A stretch of 64,000 bases of DNA from Sphingomonas sp. LY54 (GCF_035594035.1 NZ_CP141588.1:2262501-2326500); one strand, 5' to 3'. Shown: positions 49,782 to 59,837, numbered from the stretch's first letter. Numbers and translations are program-made. The notes: generated by a model from the letters alone, not told the origin.

Positions 49782-50930
49782 ATGACAGAGCATCTTAAGT
49801 ATCGGCATCAATGGACCTTTTGCGTCGCGGCGCTCGGTCTGTGGATTGCCTATGGCTGGCCGGTTTCCGAGCAGTTCTGGGGCGGTGGGGAGATACGCGG
49901 CGCTTCCGTGCCGCCGCTCTGGTTCGTGCCCTTCGGCGTGATGGGGGCGGCGGTCCTTGCCGCAATGATCCTGAAGCTGCGAACGAGCCTCTATTGGGCC
50001 TTGATCTGCGTCCAGCTGGCCGCGGTCGTCGCAATGACGATCCTGGTCCCCTGGGCCGGAATGTCGTCATTCCTCGTCATCATCGCGTGGCAGGTCGGGA
50101 TGTCGACGACGCCTGCCAAAGCGCTGAGCTGGGTCGCCTTCCAGAATCTGGCGATCGTGGCCACGCTCGCCCAGGCTCTCAACCCCGATTTGTGCTGGGT
50201 CCTCACCAAGTCTTCCGCGCTGCAGCTATTGTTCGTTTTCACGGCGCAGGCGCTCAGGCGGGAAGCGGAAACGGCGCGGGCGCTTGCCCAGACGAACAGG
50301 GAGCTCAGGTCCGCACAGGCCATCATCGTCAACACCGCCCGGAATGCGGAACGCCTTCGTATCTCCCGCGACCTGCATGACGCCTGGGGCCATGAGCTGA
50401 CGGCGCTCGGCCTCCAGCTGGAAATCGCAAGTCACGTGTCGGAGCCCGCACGGGCGAACGATCATGTGATGAAGGCGAAAGGCCTGGCCCGTGACCTTCT
50501 CGGCAAGGTGCGCGACGTCGTGTCCGATCTTCGCGAGGCGGAACGCTGCGACCTGAAGGAAGCGCTGGAGGCGCTTCAGAACAGCGTCCCCAGGCCTGCC
50601 ATCCATATCGACTTCGCGCCCGGCATACGGGTCAGCCCCGATCAGGCCCACGCTTTGGTCCGCTGCGCGCAGGAAGCGGTAACCAATGCAATCAAGCATG
50701 CCGAAGCATCCAATTTGTGGCTCGAGGTGACGCTGGATGGGCAGGGCGTGCGGCTTGTCGCTCGAAACGACGGCAACGCGCGGCCCGCCGCTTCCTCCGC
50801 GGGATCGGGACTGGTGGGGATGCGCGAGCGGATGGAGGCGCTCGGCGGTAGGCTGGCGGTGCGGCCGGGTGTCGATTCCGGCTTCACCGTCGATGCCTGG
50901 CTGCCTCTGCCTGCGCCGCAGCCATCATGA
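49782..50930 (+). CDS. NarL-type sensor histidine kinase (HisKA_3)
   Basis: The 382-residue kinase has an N-terminal membrane region of about five hydrophobic helices (residues 10-160), then the phosphorylation helix ERLRISRDLHDAWGHELTA with the receiving histidine, and an ATPase domain with EAVTNAIKHAEA and GLVGMRERMEALGG. It starts at ATG 49782. Its stop overlaps the response-regulator start by four bases (ATGA). The divergent receptor gene may be its target. Confidence 0.92.
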   Translation: MTEHLKYRHQWTFCVAALGLWIAYGWPVSEQFWGGGEIRGASVPPLWFVPFGVMGAAVLAAMILKLRTSLYWALICVQLAAVVAMTILVPWAGMSSFLVIIAWQVGMSTTPAKALSWVAFQNLAIVATLAQALNPDLCWVLTKSSALQLLFVFTAQALRREAETARALAQTNRELRSAQAIIVNTARNAERLRISRDLHDAWGHELTALGLQLEIASHVSEPARANDHVMKAKGLARDLLGKVRDVVSDLREAERCDLKEALEALQNSVPRPAIHIDFAPGIRVSPDQAHALVRCAQEAVTNAIKHAEASNLWLEVTLDGQGVRLVARNDGNARPAASSAGSGLVGMRERMEALGGRLAVRPGVDSGFTVDAWLPLPAPQPS

Positions 50931-51571
50931 TCAGGGTGGTTCTGGTCGACGACCAGACTTTGGTCCGCCAGGGTGTGCGCGGCCTGCTCGAGCTGGTGCC
51001 GGACATCGAGGTGGTGGGCGAGGCTAGCGACGGCGAGGAGGCGCTGGGACTGATCCCGGAGCTGAAGCCCGACGTGCTCCTCCTCGACATCCGCATGCCC
51101 CGGATGAACGGCATCGCCCTTCTGGAGGCGCTGAGGCAAGCCGATGCGCTGCCGCCGACCCTGGTGCTGACGACTTTCGACGACGGCGATGCCGCCATTG
51201 CCGCGATCAAGGCGGGCGCCAAAGGCCTGATGCTGAAGGATGTGTCGCTCGAAGACCTCGCGGGAGCCATCAGGGCTCTTGCCGACAACAGGACGGCCTT
51301 CCAGCCGGCCATGACCGAAAGCTTGATGGCCGCGATCCGCCGCAGCCCTTCGGATCCGTCGGACAGCTACGTCGCCGAAACGCTCACCGTTCGAGAGCGG
51401 GAGGTGCTGCACCTGATCTGCGCCGGCTACAGCAACAAGGAGATCGCCGATCTATTGGCGCTCGCGGAGGGCACCGTGAAGAACCACGTGTCCAACCTCC
51501 TCCTGAAGCTCGACGCCCGCGACAGAACCCGGGCGGCGCTCAAGGGCTTGCAACAGGGTCACTTGGGCTAG
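50927..51571 (+). CDS. NarL/FixJ-type response regulator
   Basis: The 214-residue regulator has a receiver domain (VVLVDDQTLVRQG; phosphoacceptor aspartate in VLLLDIRMP; conserved threonine in LVLTTFDDG; K in MLKDVS) and a C-terminal LuxR-type helix-turn-helix (LTVREREVLHLI ... GTVKNHVSNLLLKL). It overlaps the kinase gene by four bases and is its partner. Confidence 0.95.
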   Translation: MIRVVLVDDQTLVRQGVRGLLELVPDIEVVGEASDGEEALGLIPELKPDVLLLDIRMPRMNGIALLEALRQADALPPTLVLTTFDDGDAAIAAIKAGAKGLMLKDVSLEDLAGAIRALADNRTAFQPAMTESLMAAIRRSPSDPSDSYVAETLTVREREVLHLICAGYSNKEIADLLALAEGTVKNHVSNLLLKLDARDRTRAALKGLQQGHLG

Positions 51572-51779
51572 ACGGGCCTTGTGATCGCTTCACCGATCCC
51601 ACATTCACGCCGGTGCGGCGCTTTCGATGAGCACGGGTTTCGCGACGTGGAAGCTTTGGTAAAGCGGAACCCGAACCATCCATTTCGGGCCGCCGAATAG
51701 CTCAACGTCCGGACGAGGCCAGAAAACCGGAGATGCTGGAGACCTATGCCGAAAGTCAGATGATCGTTCAGGAATAGGT

Positions 51780-51813
51780 CTAATGACTGCAAACGACCTA
51801 TTGCGGTCATTAG
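51780..51813. repeat. Inverted repeat
   Basis: CTAATGACTGCAA pairs with TTGCGGTCATTAG around an 8-base loop, giving a 13-pair stem with one mismatch or wobble. It lies between the response regulator and the next gene. There is no T-tract, so it is not a clear terminator; it may be a mobile intergenic repeat. The rest of 51572-51852 shows nothing recognised. Confidence 0.5.
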
Positions 51814-51852
51814 CTCTCCCCGCTTACGGTAGAACAATCAGGAGGCGAGCGG

Positions 51853-52146
51853 GTGTACTGGGCCTATCTTGCGGTGTTTGTTCTTGTGGGTGTGCCGCTC
51901 GATTGGGCGGTCTTTGACCGGATGCGGAATCAGGTCGACATGTTCTGGCCAATCAAGGACGGTTTTGGATATCGCGACCTTCTTTTCCCTCGCGTGTGGA
52001 TTACAATTCTCTCAACCATGATTGTCGGTATCGGGGCGTTGGAAGCTCCTCCGCACACTTGGCTTATAGTTCTCGGCGGAAGCCTATTCCTGCTTTCTCA
52101 TTTTTACGCCCATTATAGGATTTGGCGCTTCGGCAGACGCCGATAA
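51853..52146 (+). CDS. Small membrane protein, unknown function
   Basis: The 97-residue product has three hydrophobic segments (about residues 3-20, 48-65 and 69-85) and a positively charged end RIWRFGRRR. I do not recognise a family. It begins with GTG preceded by GGAGG. It may be a true conserved membrane protein, but the only support is its open frame, ribosome site and clear helices. Confidence 0.55.
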   Translation: MYWAYLAVFVLVGVPLDWAVFDRMRNQVDMFWPIKDGFGYRDLLFPRVWITILSTMIVGIGALEAPPHTWLIVLGGSLFLLSHFYAHYRIWRFGRRR

Positions 52147-52272
52147 CCGCGCATCGCGAATGACCGCTTTCCACCCTTAGCGGACGCTCGGCTCGGAATC
52201 TGCGCCCTGGCGACGGCAATGTCGGCTAAGGATGGAAATCGGACATAACGACAGGTACGGACGAAACTTGGA

Positions 52273-52647
52273 ATGAGCAGTCTAACTACCGATATGATTG
52301 CGCTTCGTGGGGCGAGCGTATTGGCCCTCGGTGTGCTCGCCATGGCGGCGCTCAGTGCTTACACGGCGCGGCCCTCAAGGGAGCGACCCGACTCCCTGTG
52401 GTTAACCATCCCCTTCATGCTGGCCAAGATTGCAGTCTTCCTTGGGCCAGTTGCGCTCGCACTCGTAGTAGGCCGTGCGACCAGCCAGTGGAGCGAAACT
52501 GCAAGAATGACTTTTATCGTAGCCGCCGTCCTATGCGGGTACGCAGCAAGCTCGGCTTTGGTTCAGGTTGCGCAGAACATGCTTATCGGCTCGTCGGAGC
52601 CCCAGTCCAGCCAGTGCGCTTGTGGATACAGAACAGGCCTACGATGA
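52273..52647 (+). CDS. Small membrane protein, unknown function
   Basis: The 124-residue product has three to four hydrophobic stretches (about residues 12-31, 44-66 and 79-101). No family is recognised. The start at 52273 has no strong ribosome site, and the C-terminal tail looks random, so the frame may have been shortened or be partly spurious. Confidence 0.4.
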   Translation: MSSLTTDMIALRGASVLALGVLAMAALSAYTARPSRERPDSLWLTIPFMLAKIAVFLGPVALALVVGRATSQWSETARMTFIVAAVLCGYAASSALVQVAQNMLIGSSEPQSSQCACGYRTGLR

Positions 52648-52728
52648 GGCGGAGACGGCGCAACCGCTAATGTATGCAATGGGTGGATGGCGGACATTCC
52701 GCTAGGCGCGTCTCTCGCTCAACACGCA

Positions 52729-53091
52729 TTAATAAGGGTGCCACCAATAGACGCCTTGGCCGGCTTCTTCGAACCTCCCGACCGGCTCTGGCGGGTCCTG
52801 CGCTTTTCTGGGCACGAAATACCCCCAGCCACCATCAAAATACGCCCGCGTCGTTATGCGGACGCCATCCGGGTTGATCACCACGAACTCCGGTTCAAGG
52901 CTCGCGATTGTATGAGGCCATCGCGCTCTTGGAGGGGCCGCATTGACGGGGTAGGCCCGCATGAGCATTTGAGCCTCGGCTCTAATCGCCTTCAGCTTCA
53001 CAGGATCGCGGGTAGGCCGTTCGCACCCGCTAAGGACTGCCAATGCTGTTACGGCAGCGAACACAGCAACCGAGCTTTTCCGCTGCAACAT
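52729..53091 (-). CDS. Predicted lipoprotein, unknown function
   Basis: The 120-residue protein begins with a lipoprotein signal: MLQRKSSVAVFAAVTALAVL followed by SGC, where the cysteine would be lipidated. The mature part contains ARWPHTIASLEPEFVVINP and YFDGGWGYFVPR, a compact soluble domain I do not recognise. The start at 53091 is chosen by the signal sequence. Confidence 0.65.
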   Translation of the reverse strand: MLQRKSSVAVFAAVTALAVLSGCERPTRDPVKLKAIRAEAQMLMRAYPVNAAPPRARWPHTIASLEPEFVVINPDGVRITTRAYFDGGWGYFVPRKAQDPPEPVGRFEEAGQGVYWWHPY

Positions 53092-53167
53092 CGCTCGATG
53101 ATAGGGCCATGCAGCCAGTGTCTGCAATGGGTCGTAGACGGACGTAGAGCACGTGGAAGCCGCGAAG

Positions 53168-53220
53168 GTCCGCTTTCCCGCCATCGCGCCCAGAAGCGGA
53201 CAGTCCGCTAACGGCCAAAA
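53168..53220. repeat. Short interspersed repeat, copy A
   Basis: This 53-base segment (GTCCGCTTTCCCGCCATCGC ... GGCCAAAA) is about 85-90% identical to 59838-59891 by eye. Both lie in noncoding DNA near element-2 genes. It looks like a REP-type intergenic element. Confidence 0.65.
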
Positions 53221-53739
53221 CCCGCCGTCGAGTCAGCCTATAGTCTCAGCGGTGCTACGAGCGCTCACGATATCCCGCTCGCCTGTTGCCCTATGCGTTA
53301 CCTAACGCCGAACGAGGTAATCGAAAAATGGCGCAATACTGGCGCGCCCTACATGGCAAAAATGGGCGCTCAGATTCTTGGGAAATTCTGGTCAAGGGCG
53401 CCTTCGGATGACTGCCACGCGCCCGCACCAAGCACGCGTGTTGAGGTGAATCGGGCGTGTTCCTTCCATTCCTCGGGGTCGCGGTCGGAAATTGCCCGCG
53501 ACCCCGCCGCCCCAACAAAGTGATCGAACGAGCATAGCGCTGGTTCATGGAAGCCCGCTTCGGCCGCGGATCGGGCATAGCCTCCAGCTATATTTGACGA
53601 CTGTATTGGTGCCTTGGCGGGCTGTCGTCGCCGTGTGACCTTGTTCTTCTTTGCCCGTGCTTCTGCACATGCGCAGCTAATCCTGCGTCGATCCTGCGTG
53701 CGGTGAGGCATCCTGTTCGTTGATTGTAGGAGATCTGTG
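53221..53739. other. Upstream region of the autotransporter gene
   Basis: This 519-base stretch has several short frames on both strands, none assignable. It should contain the autotransporter promoter. The ribosome site AGGAG is at its right end. Confidence 0.4.
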
Positions 53740-56700
53740 ATGAAGCGTCGACCTTCCGGAATATCCCTGCGCGCGTCCCTCTGCGCATCCGTTGTTGGGC
53801 TGGCGCTCCCTGGCGCGGCCTGGGCGCAGGTGACGACGATCGACACTCCGACGACCGCGTCGATCACTGCAACCGCGGGTCAGACACTGATCGTCACCGA
53901 GACTGGCAGCATCACCCGTAGTGGGCGAGCCGTGCTCATCACAGGTACTCCCGAAGCTGGCACCGTGACGATCATCAATCGTGGGATGATCCAGAATACT
54001 CAACAGAGTACGAATACGGGTGTGATCGGACCCATCGGCTCGTTCGGACTCAACCTGACCAACGAGGCCGGCGCCACGATCGAGGGTCCGACCGGAGTGT
54101 TCTTCGCCACCGGCGAACTGATCAATCGCGGCACCATTGTCGCGCGATCGACCGGTACTTTCGCCAAAGCCGCAATTTCCGCTGCGGATAACGCTATCGT
54201 GCGGCTCGATGCCGGCAGCGTCACCAGCGCCACGGGCGGGGGCAGCAACTATGCCGTGAGCTTCACCGGCAGTAACAACAGCGTCTATGTGGACGCGGGC
54301 GCCAGCGTAACCGGCTCAATTCGGACAAGTGGCGACGGCGCCGGGAACCGCGCGTTTTTCACCGACACCACTGGCGTGACCAGTGCGGGCCCGCAGACGA
54401 TCGGTAGTTTTTCCAGCTTCAACCAGTACAATTTTGAATCAGGTCGCTGGTTTGTGGACATTGCGTTTGGGGCGGGGCTAGGCTCCACGGTCGCCAGCGG
54501 TGCGGAGCTTACCTGGGGCAATGGCGGCAACACTGGCAGCATCGGCGGGCGGATCGTCAACGACGGCACCTTCATCATCAATCGTTCGAGCCAGGTATCT
54601 GGCTTCGCCACCGGCTCGATCGGTGGCACCGGCGTCGTCATCATCAATGCCACCAACGCCCCTCCCGCCAATGCCGGGGACCCCGCAGGCCCCCTTGGTG
54701 GCCTGACGCTGAATGCTACGGGCACGGATTACAGCGGAAACACCATTGTTCGCAGCGGCACGCTTCGCGGAGGTAGCACCAATGCGCTGTCGGCCAATTC
54801 GGAAGTCATTGTTGAGACTGCGGGCATCCTCGATGTCGTCTCGGGTTTCGACCAGGAGATCGCGGGTCTGTCCGGCGTCGGGGCGACACAGATCAACGGC
54901 GCGTTGCTGACGCTGGGCACGGCCGGCAGCAGCACGACCTACAGCGGGGCCTTCTCGGGCGACGGCTCGCTGGTCAAGGCAGGCGCCGGCACGTTCACCT
55001 ATGACGGCACCGGCGCGCTCGGCGGCATGACGGTGCGGGGCGGCGGCTTCCTCCTGAACGGCAACCTCACCTCCGGCCTGACGGTGGAGAGCGGCGCGAC
55101 CTTCGGCGGCGCCGGCACGCTGGCGGGCGCGGCCACGGTCAACGGCACGCTTGTAGGCACCGCCGCCTCGACCTTGACCCTGAACTCGCTGGTGCTCGGG
55201 GCGGACTCCACCGTAGCGGCGAGGCTCGGCGCGCCCAGCACGACCGCGTTGTTCGACATCACCGGCGATCTGACGCTGGACGGCACACTCCAGGTTGCCC
55301 CCACCCTTGGGTTCGGGACGGGCGTCTATCGCATCTTCAATTACGGCGGCACGCTGACCGACAACGGGCTGGACGTCACGATTGCCGGCGGCGGCGCCGG
55401 CGCGGTGCAGACGAACACCGCCAATCAGGTCAATCTGCTCGTCACCAGCTCCGGCGCGCCGCTCTCGGATATCCAGTTCTGGAACGGTGCGCAGATGACC
55501 GGAAACGGCACCATCGCCGGCGGCTCCGGCACGTGGACCGCGGACACGGCGACCACCAACTGGACCGACGCGGCCGGGAACACCTCGGAGCGGTGGGGCG
55601 GGGATTTCGCGGTATTCGCGGGCCAGGCCGGCACGGTCACCGTCAGCACGGCATCGGGCGCCATTTCGCCGACGGGGATGCAGTTCGCGACGACCGGCTA
55701 TCGCATCCAGGGCGATCCGTTGACGCTGGCCGCCGCGACCAATGTTCGCGTCGGCGACGGCAGCGCCGCCGGGGCGGCGACCACCGCCACCATCGCGTCC
55801 CAACTCACCGGCGCGGGCAGCCTGACGAAGCAGGATCTGGGCACGCTCGTCCTGACCGGGGCCAACGACTACAGCGGCGGCACCAACGTCCTGGCCGGCA
55901 CGCTACAGGTCGGCGATGGCGGCGCCACCGGAGTGCTGCCGGGCAACGTCAATATCGGCGCCGCGGTCGGCGGATCGACGCCGACGCTGGCGTTCAACCG
56001 CTCGGACGATGTCAGTTATGGCGGGTCGATCACCGGGCAGGGCCGGCTGGCGCAGCAGGGTTCCGGCATCACGACCCTGACCGGTGACTCCAGCGCCTTC
56101 GCAGGCGCGACGGTGGTGTCGGCCGGTGGGCTGCGGCTGGCGGGCACGCTCGGCTCCGACGTAACGGTGGAGAGCGGCGCGACCTTCGGCGGCGCCGGCA
56201 CGCTGGCGGGCGCGGCCACGGTCAACGGCACGCTTGTAGGCACCGCCGCCTCGACCTTGACCCTGAACTCTCTGGTGCTCGGGGCGGGCTCCACCGTCCT
56301 GGCGAACCTCGGCGCGCCGAGCACGACCGCGCTGTTCAACATCACCGGCAATCTGATGCTGGACGGCACGCTGGAGGTTTCCCGCGGCGTTGATTTCGGG
56401 GCGGGCGTCTACCGCATCTTCACTTATGGCGGCACGCTGACCAATGACGGGCTGGACGTCGCCGCGATCGGCGACAATTTCACCGGCACGGTGCAGACGA
56501 ACATCGCGAACCAGGTCAATCTGGTCGTCGCCTCACAGATTTCCGACCCGCAATTCTGGAATGGTACGCGGACGACGGCGAACGGCACCATCGCCGGCGG
56601 CTCCGGCACGTGGACCGCGGACACGGCGACCACCAACTGGACCGGTACTGCCGGAACATCGTCTGAGCGGTGGGGCGGGGGTTTCGCGGTATTCGCGGGC

Positions 56701-58704
56701 CAGGCCGGCACGGTCACCGTCAGCACGGCATCGGGCGCCATTTCGCCGACGGGGATGCAGTTCGCGACGACAGGCTATCGCATCCAGGGCGATCCGTTGA
56801 CGCTGGCCGCCGCGACCAATGTTCGCGTCGGCGACGGCAGTGCCGCCGGGGCGGCGACCACCGCCACCATCGCGTCCCAAGTCACCGGCGCGGGCAGCCT
56901 GACGAAGCAGGATCTGGGCACGCTCGTCCTGACCGGGGCCAACGACTACAGCGGCGGCACCAACGTCCTGGCCGGCACGCTACAGGTCGGCGATGGCGGC
57001 GCCACCGGAGTGCTGCCGGGCAACGTCAATATCGGCGCCGCGGTCGGCGGATCGACGCCGACGCTGGCGTTCAACCGCTCGGACGATGTCAGTTATGGCG
57101 GGTCGATCACCGGGCAGGGCCGGCTGGAGCAGCGCGGTACGGGCGCGCTGGTCCTGACCGGCAATTCCTCGGCTTTTGGCGGCACGACCGCGGTCCAGTC
57201 GGGCCGGCTGCTCGTGTCGGGCGCGCTGGGCGGCACGACGACGCTGCGCACCGGCGGCCGCGCCCTGGGCACCGGCACCCTCGGCAATCTGGTGATCGAG
57301 AATGGCGGTGTCATCGCCCCCGGCAACAGCATCGGCACGCTGACCGTCGCCTCGGCGACCTTCGGCACCGGCTCGCTCTATGAGGTCGAAGTTGCGGCGC
57401 ACGGCGCCAGCGATCTGCTGCGGGCGACCGGCATAGCGACCATCAACGGCGGCACCGTCGCGGTGCTGGCGGAAAACGGCAACTATGCGCCCTCGACCGA
57501 CTATACGATCCTCCAGGCGGATGGCGGCGTGGTGCGCGGCGGCCCGTCCAACGGCTTCGCCGGAGTTACGAGCAACCTCGCCTTCCTCACCCCGGCGCTG
57601 ACCTATGGCGCCAATAGGGTGACGCTCAACCTGACGCGCAACGACATCGACTTTGCAGCCATCGCCCGCACGCCCAACCAGGCCAATGTGGCGGGCGTGC
57701 TCCAGGCGCGGGGCGCGGGCGATCCGCTGTTCGATGCGGTGCTCCCGCTCAGCGCCGACGGGGCGCGCAACGGGTTCGACCTCGTCTCGGGCGAGGCGCA
57801 TGCCTCGGTCCGCACCGCGATGGTCGAAGACACGCGCCGGCCGCGCGCGGCGGTGCTGCAACGGCTGGGCGCTGCGACGGCGGATGACGGGCTCGGCCTG
57901 TGGCTGACGGGCTTCCAGAACTGGGGCGACAATCGTGACCGGCCGAACGCGGCGCTGCAGGAACGCGACACCACGGGGATCGCCGGCGGGGCCGACTTCG
58001 GTCTGGCGGGCATCCTCCTCGGCGCCGCCGCCGCCTACACGAACAGCGACCTGAGAGTGCCGGCCCGGGCGAGCTCGGGGACCGTCAAGTCGCTGCACTT
58101 CATGGGCTATGCCGGCGCAGATCTCGGCGCGCTGCGGCTGCGGGCGGGCGGCGGCTATTCCGACGTCCAGGCCGAGGTCAACCGCGTCGCGACGCTGGGC
58201 GCGCTGACATCGACCCATCGTGCAGCTTATGACGGCTCGACGCTGCAGGCGTTCGGCGAAATCGCGACGCGGCTGCCGCTGGGCGGCGGAGCGATCGAGC
58301 CGTTCTTGGGCGGCGCCTTGGTGCGCGCGCAGACGTACGGCTTCCGGGAAGAAGGGGCGGGTCCGCTGGGCCTGTCGAGCGGCCGAGTGCGCGAGATCTT
58401 CAAGACGTCGACGCTTGGCGTGCGGGGCGAGACCTCGACCACCAGCCCGCTGTCGATCCGCGCCAGCGCGGCGTGGCAGCATGGCTTCGACCGGATCGCG
58501 CCCGTCTCGCATCTCGCCCTTAGCGGCAGCGCGACTCGATTCCAGGTCTCCGGCGCGGCGCTGGCGCGCGATGCCGGGCTGATGGACGCGGAGGTGCGGC
58601 TGCGGCTGTCGGAGACGATGCGGCTCGGCCTGGGCTATTCGGGCGTCCTCAGCCGAAACGCCCAGGACCATTCCGCCAACGTCTCGTTCGGCCTGACGTT
58701 CTGA
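53740..58704 (+). CDS. Type V autotransporter with PATR repeats and internal duplication
   Basis: The 1654-residue surface protein has a signal peptide ending PGAAWAQ (near residue 30), a long glycine/threonine/alanine-rich beta-helix passenger, several passenger-associated repeats (such as GSLTKQDLGTLVLTGANDYS and NDYSGGTNVLAGTLQ), and a C-terminal autotransporter barrel from about residue 1370, ending NVSFGLTF. The passenger contains two near-identical blocks of about 320 residues. It probably acts in adhesion or biofilm formation, but no lectin or protease motif is seen. ATG 53740 follows AGGAG. Confidence 0.92.
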   Translation: MKRRPSGISLRASLCASVVGLALPGAAWAQVTTIDTPTTASITATAGQTLIVTETGSITRSGRAVLITGTPEAGTVTIINRGMIQNTQQSTNTGVIGPIGSFGLNLTNEAGATIEGPTGVFFATGELINRGTIVARSTGTFAKAAISAADNAIVRLDAGSVTSATGGGSNYAVSFTGSNNSVYVDAGASVTGSIRTSGDGAGNRAFFTDTTGVTSAGPQTIGSFSSFNQYNFESGRWFVDIAFGAGLGSTVASGAELTWGNGGNTGSIGGRIVNDGTFIINRSSQVSGFATGSIGGTGVVIINATNAPPANAGDPAGPLGGLTLNATGTDYSGNTIVRSGTLRGGSTNALSANSEVIVETAGILDVVSGFDQEIAGLSGVGATQINGALLTLGTAGSSTTYSGAFSGDGSLVKAGAGTFTYDGTGALGGMTVRGGGFLLNGNLTSGLTVESGATFGGAGTLAGAATVNGTLVGTAASTLTLNSLVLGADSTVAARLGAPSTTALFDITGDLTLDGTLQVAPTLGFGTGVYRIFNYGGTLTDNGLDVTIAGGGAGAVQTNTANQVNLLVTSSGAPLSDIQFWNGAQMTGNGTIAGGSGTWTADTATTNWTDAAGNTSERWGGDFAVFAGQAGTVTVSTASGAISPTGMQFATTGYRIQGDPLTLAAATNVRVGDGSAAGAATTATIASQLTGAGSLTKQDLGTLVLTGANDYSGGTNVLAGTLQVGDGGATGVLPGNVNIGAAVGGSTPTLAFNRSDDVSYGGSITGQGRLAQQGSGITTLTGDSSAFAGATVVSAGGLRLAGTLGSDVTVESGATFGGAGTLAGAATVNGTLVGTAASTLTLNSLVLGAGSTVLANLGAPSTTALFNITGNLMLDGTLEVSRGVDFGAGVYRIFTYGGTLTNDGLDVAAIGDNFTGTVQTNIANQVNLVVASQISDPQFWNGTRTTANGTIAGGSGTWTADTATTNWTGTAGTSSERWGGGFAVFAGQAGTVTVSTASGAISPTGMQFATTGYRIQGDPLTLAAATNVRVGDGSAAGAATTATIASQVTGAGSLTKQDLGTLVLTGANDYSGGTNVLAGTLQVGDGGATGVLPGNVNIGAAVGGSTPTLAFNRSDDVSYGGSITGQGRLEQRGTGALVLTGNSSAFGGTTAVQSGRLLVSGALGGTTTLRTGGRALGTGTLGNLVIENGGVIAPGNSIGTLTVASATFGTGSLYEVEVAAHGASDLLRATGIATINGGTVAVLAENGNYAPSTDYTILQADGGVVRGGPSNGFAGVTSNLAFLTPALTYGANRVTLNLTRNDIDFAAIARTPNQANVAGVLQARGAGDPLFDAVLPLSADGARNGFDLVSGEAHASVRTAMVEDTRRPRAAVLQRLGAATADDGLGLWLTGFQNWGDNRDRPNAALQERDTTGIAGGADFGLAGILLGAAAAYTNSDLRVPARASSGTVKSLHFMGYAGADLGALRLRAGGGYSDVQAEVNRVATLGALTSTHRAAYDGSTLQAFGEIATRLPLGGGAIEPFLGGALVRAQTYGFREEGAGPLGLSSGRVREIFKTSTLGVRGETSTTSPLSIRASAAWQHGFDRIAPVSHLALSGSATRFQVSGAALARDAGLMDAEVRLRLSETMRLGLGYSGVLSRNAQDHSANVSFGLTF
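55081..56050 (+). repeat. Autotransporter internal repeat, unit 1
   Basis: This 970-base block in the passenger is nearly identical to 56164-57127, in frame, with a start-to-start period of 1083 bases and a net difference of six bases. Long runs match exactly at DNA level, including silent positions, so the duplication or conversion is recent. Confidence 0.88.
56164..57127 (+). repeat. Autotransporter internal repeat, unit 2
   Basis: Second copy of the passenger block at 55081-56050. The main differences are around 56350-56660, where one or two codons are lost and several substitutions cluster, while the flanks stay almost identical. Confidence 0.88.
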
Positions 58705-59041
58705 TCCCACGACCGGTCGGCGCTGCCCCAGGGGCGCGCCGGCCGGACGCTCATCGATATCGACAGGCATGAACGGCCGGGGCACGTCATCGCCCTGCGG
58801 ACGCTTCGCGGCGGATCGCCTTCGATCCGACGCAAATGTCACGTCGTCGATCCAAATCCGCTCCGGCACGATCCGCATGATCGCGGCCGACCAACCGCCC
58901 TGGTGCCGCAGCGGCCTTTCGGGCGCACCTGCAAGGCCCGGCCGCAGCACGGCCTTGTCGATCGACGTATGAGAGCCGCTGCCCGTGACCGATCCGGGCA
59001 GCCTTGGACCCCCGCCGCGCCTTCGTCCATCACCGCCTCGA
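58705..59041. other. Intergenic region after the autotransporter
   Basis: This 337-base stretch has no gene I recognise. A minus-strand frame reads IVPERIWIDDVTFASD near 58840-58890 and may be a fragment of another gene, but I cannot assign it. Confidence 0.35.
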
Positions 59042-59810
59042 TCAGCGAGACCTTGGCGCGGCCGTGATGTCGAGTCCGTAGAAGGAGCTCAGGAACTGAG
59101 CCATTATGGTCGCAGTTGCTTCGCTGAAGCGCTTGCGGTTCTCCGCTGTGTCGCGAACACCAGGTCGCTGCGCCTCGATCTGCAATCCGCAGATCGGGCC
59201 GGCCGATTGGCCGCCCAGCGCGGTCGCGCCGGAGCCACAACCGTGGCGGACCGTGTTGTAGCCGCCATTGAAATAGGGGGCGCCCGCGACGCGCGGCTCC
59301 CTCGCGCTGGGGAGGGAGCGGGAACCCTGCTGGTCGTACAACGTGCCGATCGACTGCGGACCACGGACGATCGAGGCGAACGGAACGGTCGAACTCTCGC
59401 GATTGTGGCGAAGCTGGACCGCCGCATCGCGGTTGTATCCGAATTCAGCGCCGCGTCGCTCTGGTCGAGCTCGGACGAAGTCAGGAGATAGCCCAACTCA
59501 AGGCGCTCCTCCGCATGCCCGTGGCCATGGAGGTCGATCAACCAGCCCTTGCCATGGTCGAGGACCACGTGCGCCTTCGCCTGATCGATGAACCGGTGCC
59601 AGTCGGTGAAGGCGATCTCCGCATCGCGCCCGCCGCAGGCGCCTTCATCCATCGGCCGGTTCACGTCGAACTTGAAGCGCGCCAAGCGATTTATGACGAC
59701 GTGCGGGTAACGGCCGTGGCGCTCGAAGAAGGTCTGCCCCATCTGGCGAGCAAGCTCCGCGGTGGCGGCGCCGTTGACCAGAGCGGTCAGCTTCCCACCA
59801 TGTGCGCAAT
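59042..59810 (-). pseudogene. N-formylglutamate amidohydrolase-like pseudogene
   Basis: One frame carries HGRYPHVVINRLARFKFDVNR, DWHRFIDQA and LIDLHGHGHAEERLELGYLL, the core of the N-formylglutamate amidohydrolase family. Near 59340-59400 the homology jumps to another frame: GGYNTVRHG, ICGLQIEAQRPGVRDT and AENRKRFSEATATIM. The N-terminal part (normally with the first metal histidine in a PHGG motif) is only partly seen (CAHGG). The frameshift makes the gene broken. It lies at the right end of element 2. Confidence 0.75.
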
Positions 59811-59837
59811 GGGTGGAAGACAACAGGCCGGCACGAT

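Noticed and set aside
54478..55803. Open frame of 441 codons on the minus strand within the autotransporter
   Set aside because: It is a low-complexity mirror of the passenger repeats, with no ribosome site or known domain.
55081..57127. CRISPR or tandem array
   Set aside because: The repeat unit is a kilobase-long in-frame protein repeat; no short regularly spaced repeats with unique spacers were seen anywhere in the window.
56980..58950. Open frame of 656 codons on the minus strand
   Set aside because: It lies antisense to the autotransporter barrel, has an arginine/alanine/glycine-rich composition typical of GC-rich shadow frames, and shows no domain pattern.
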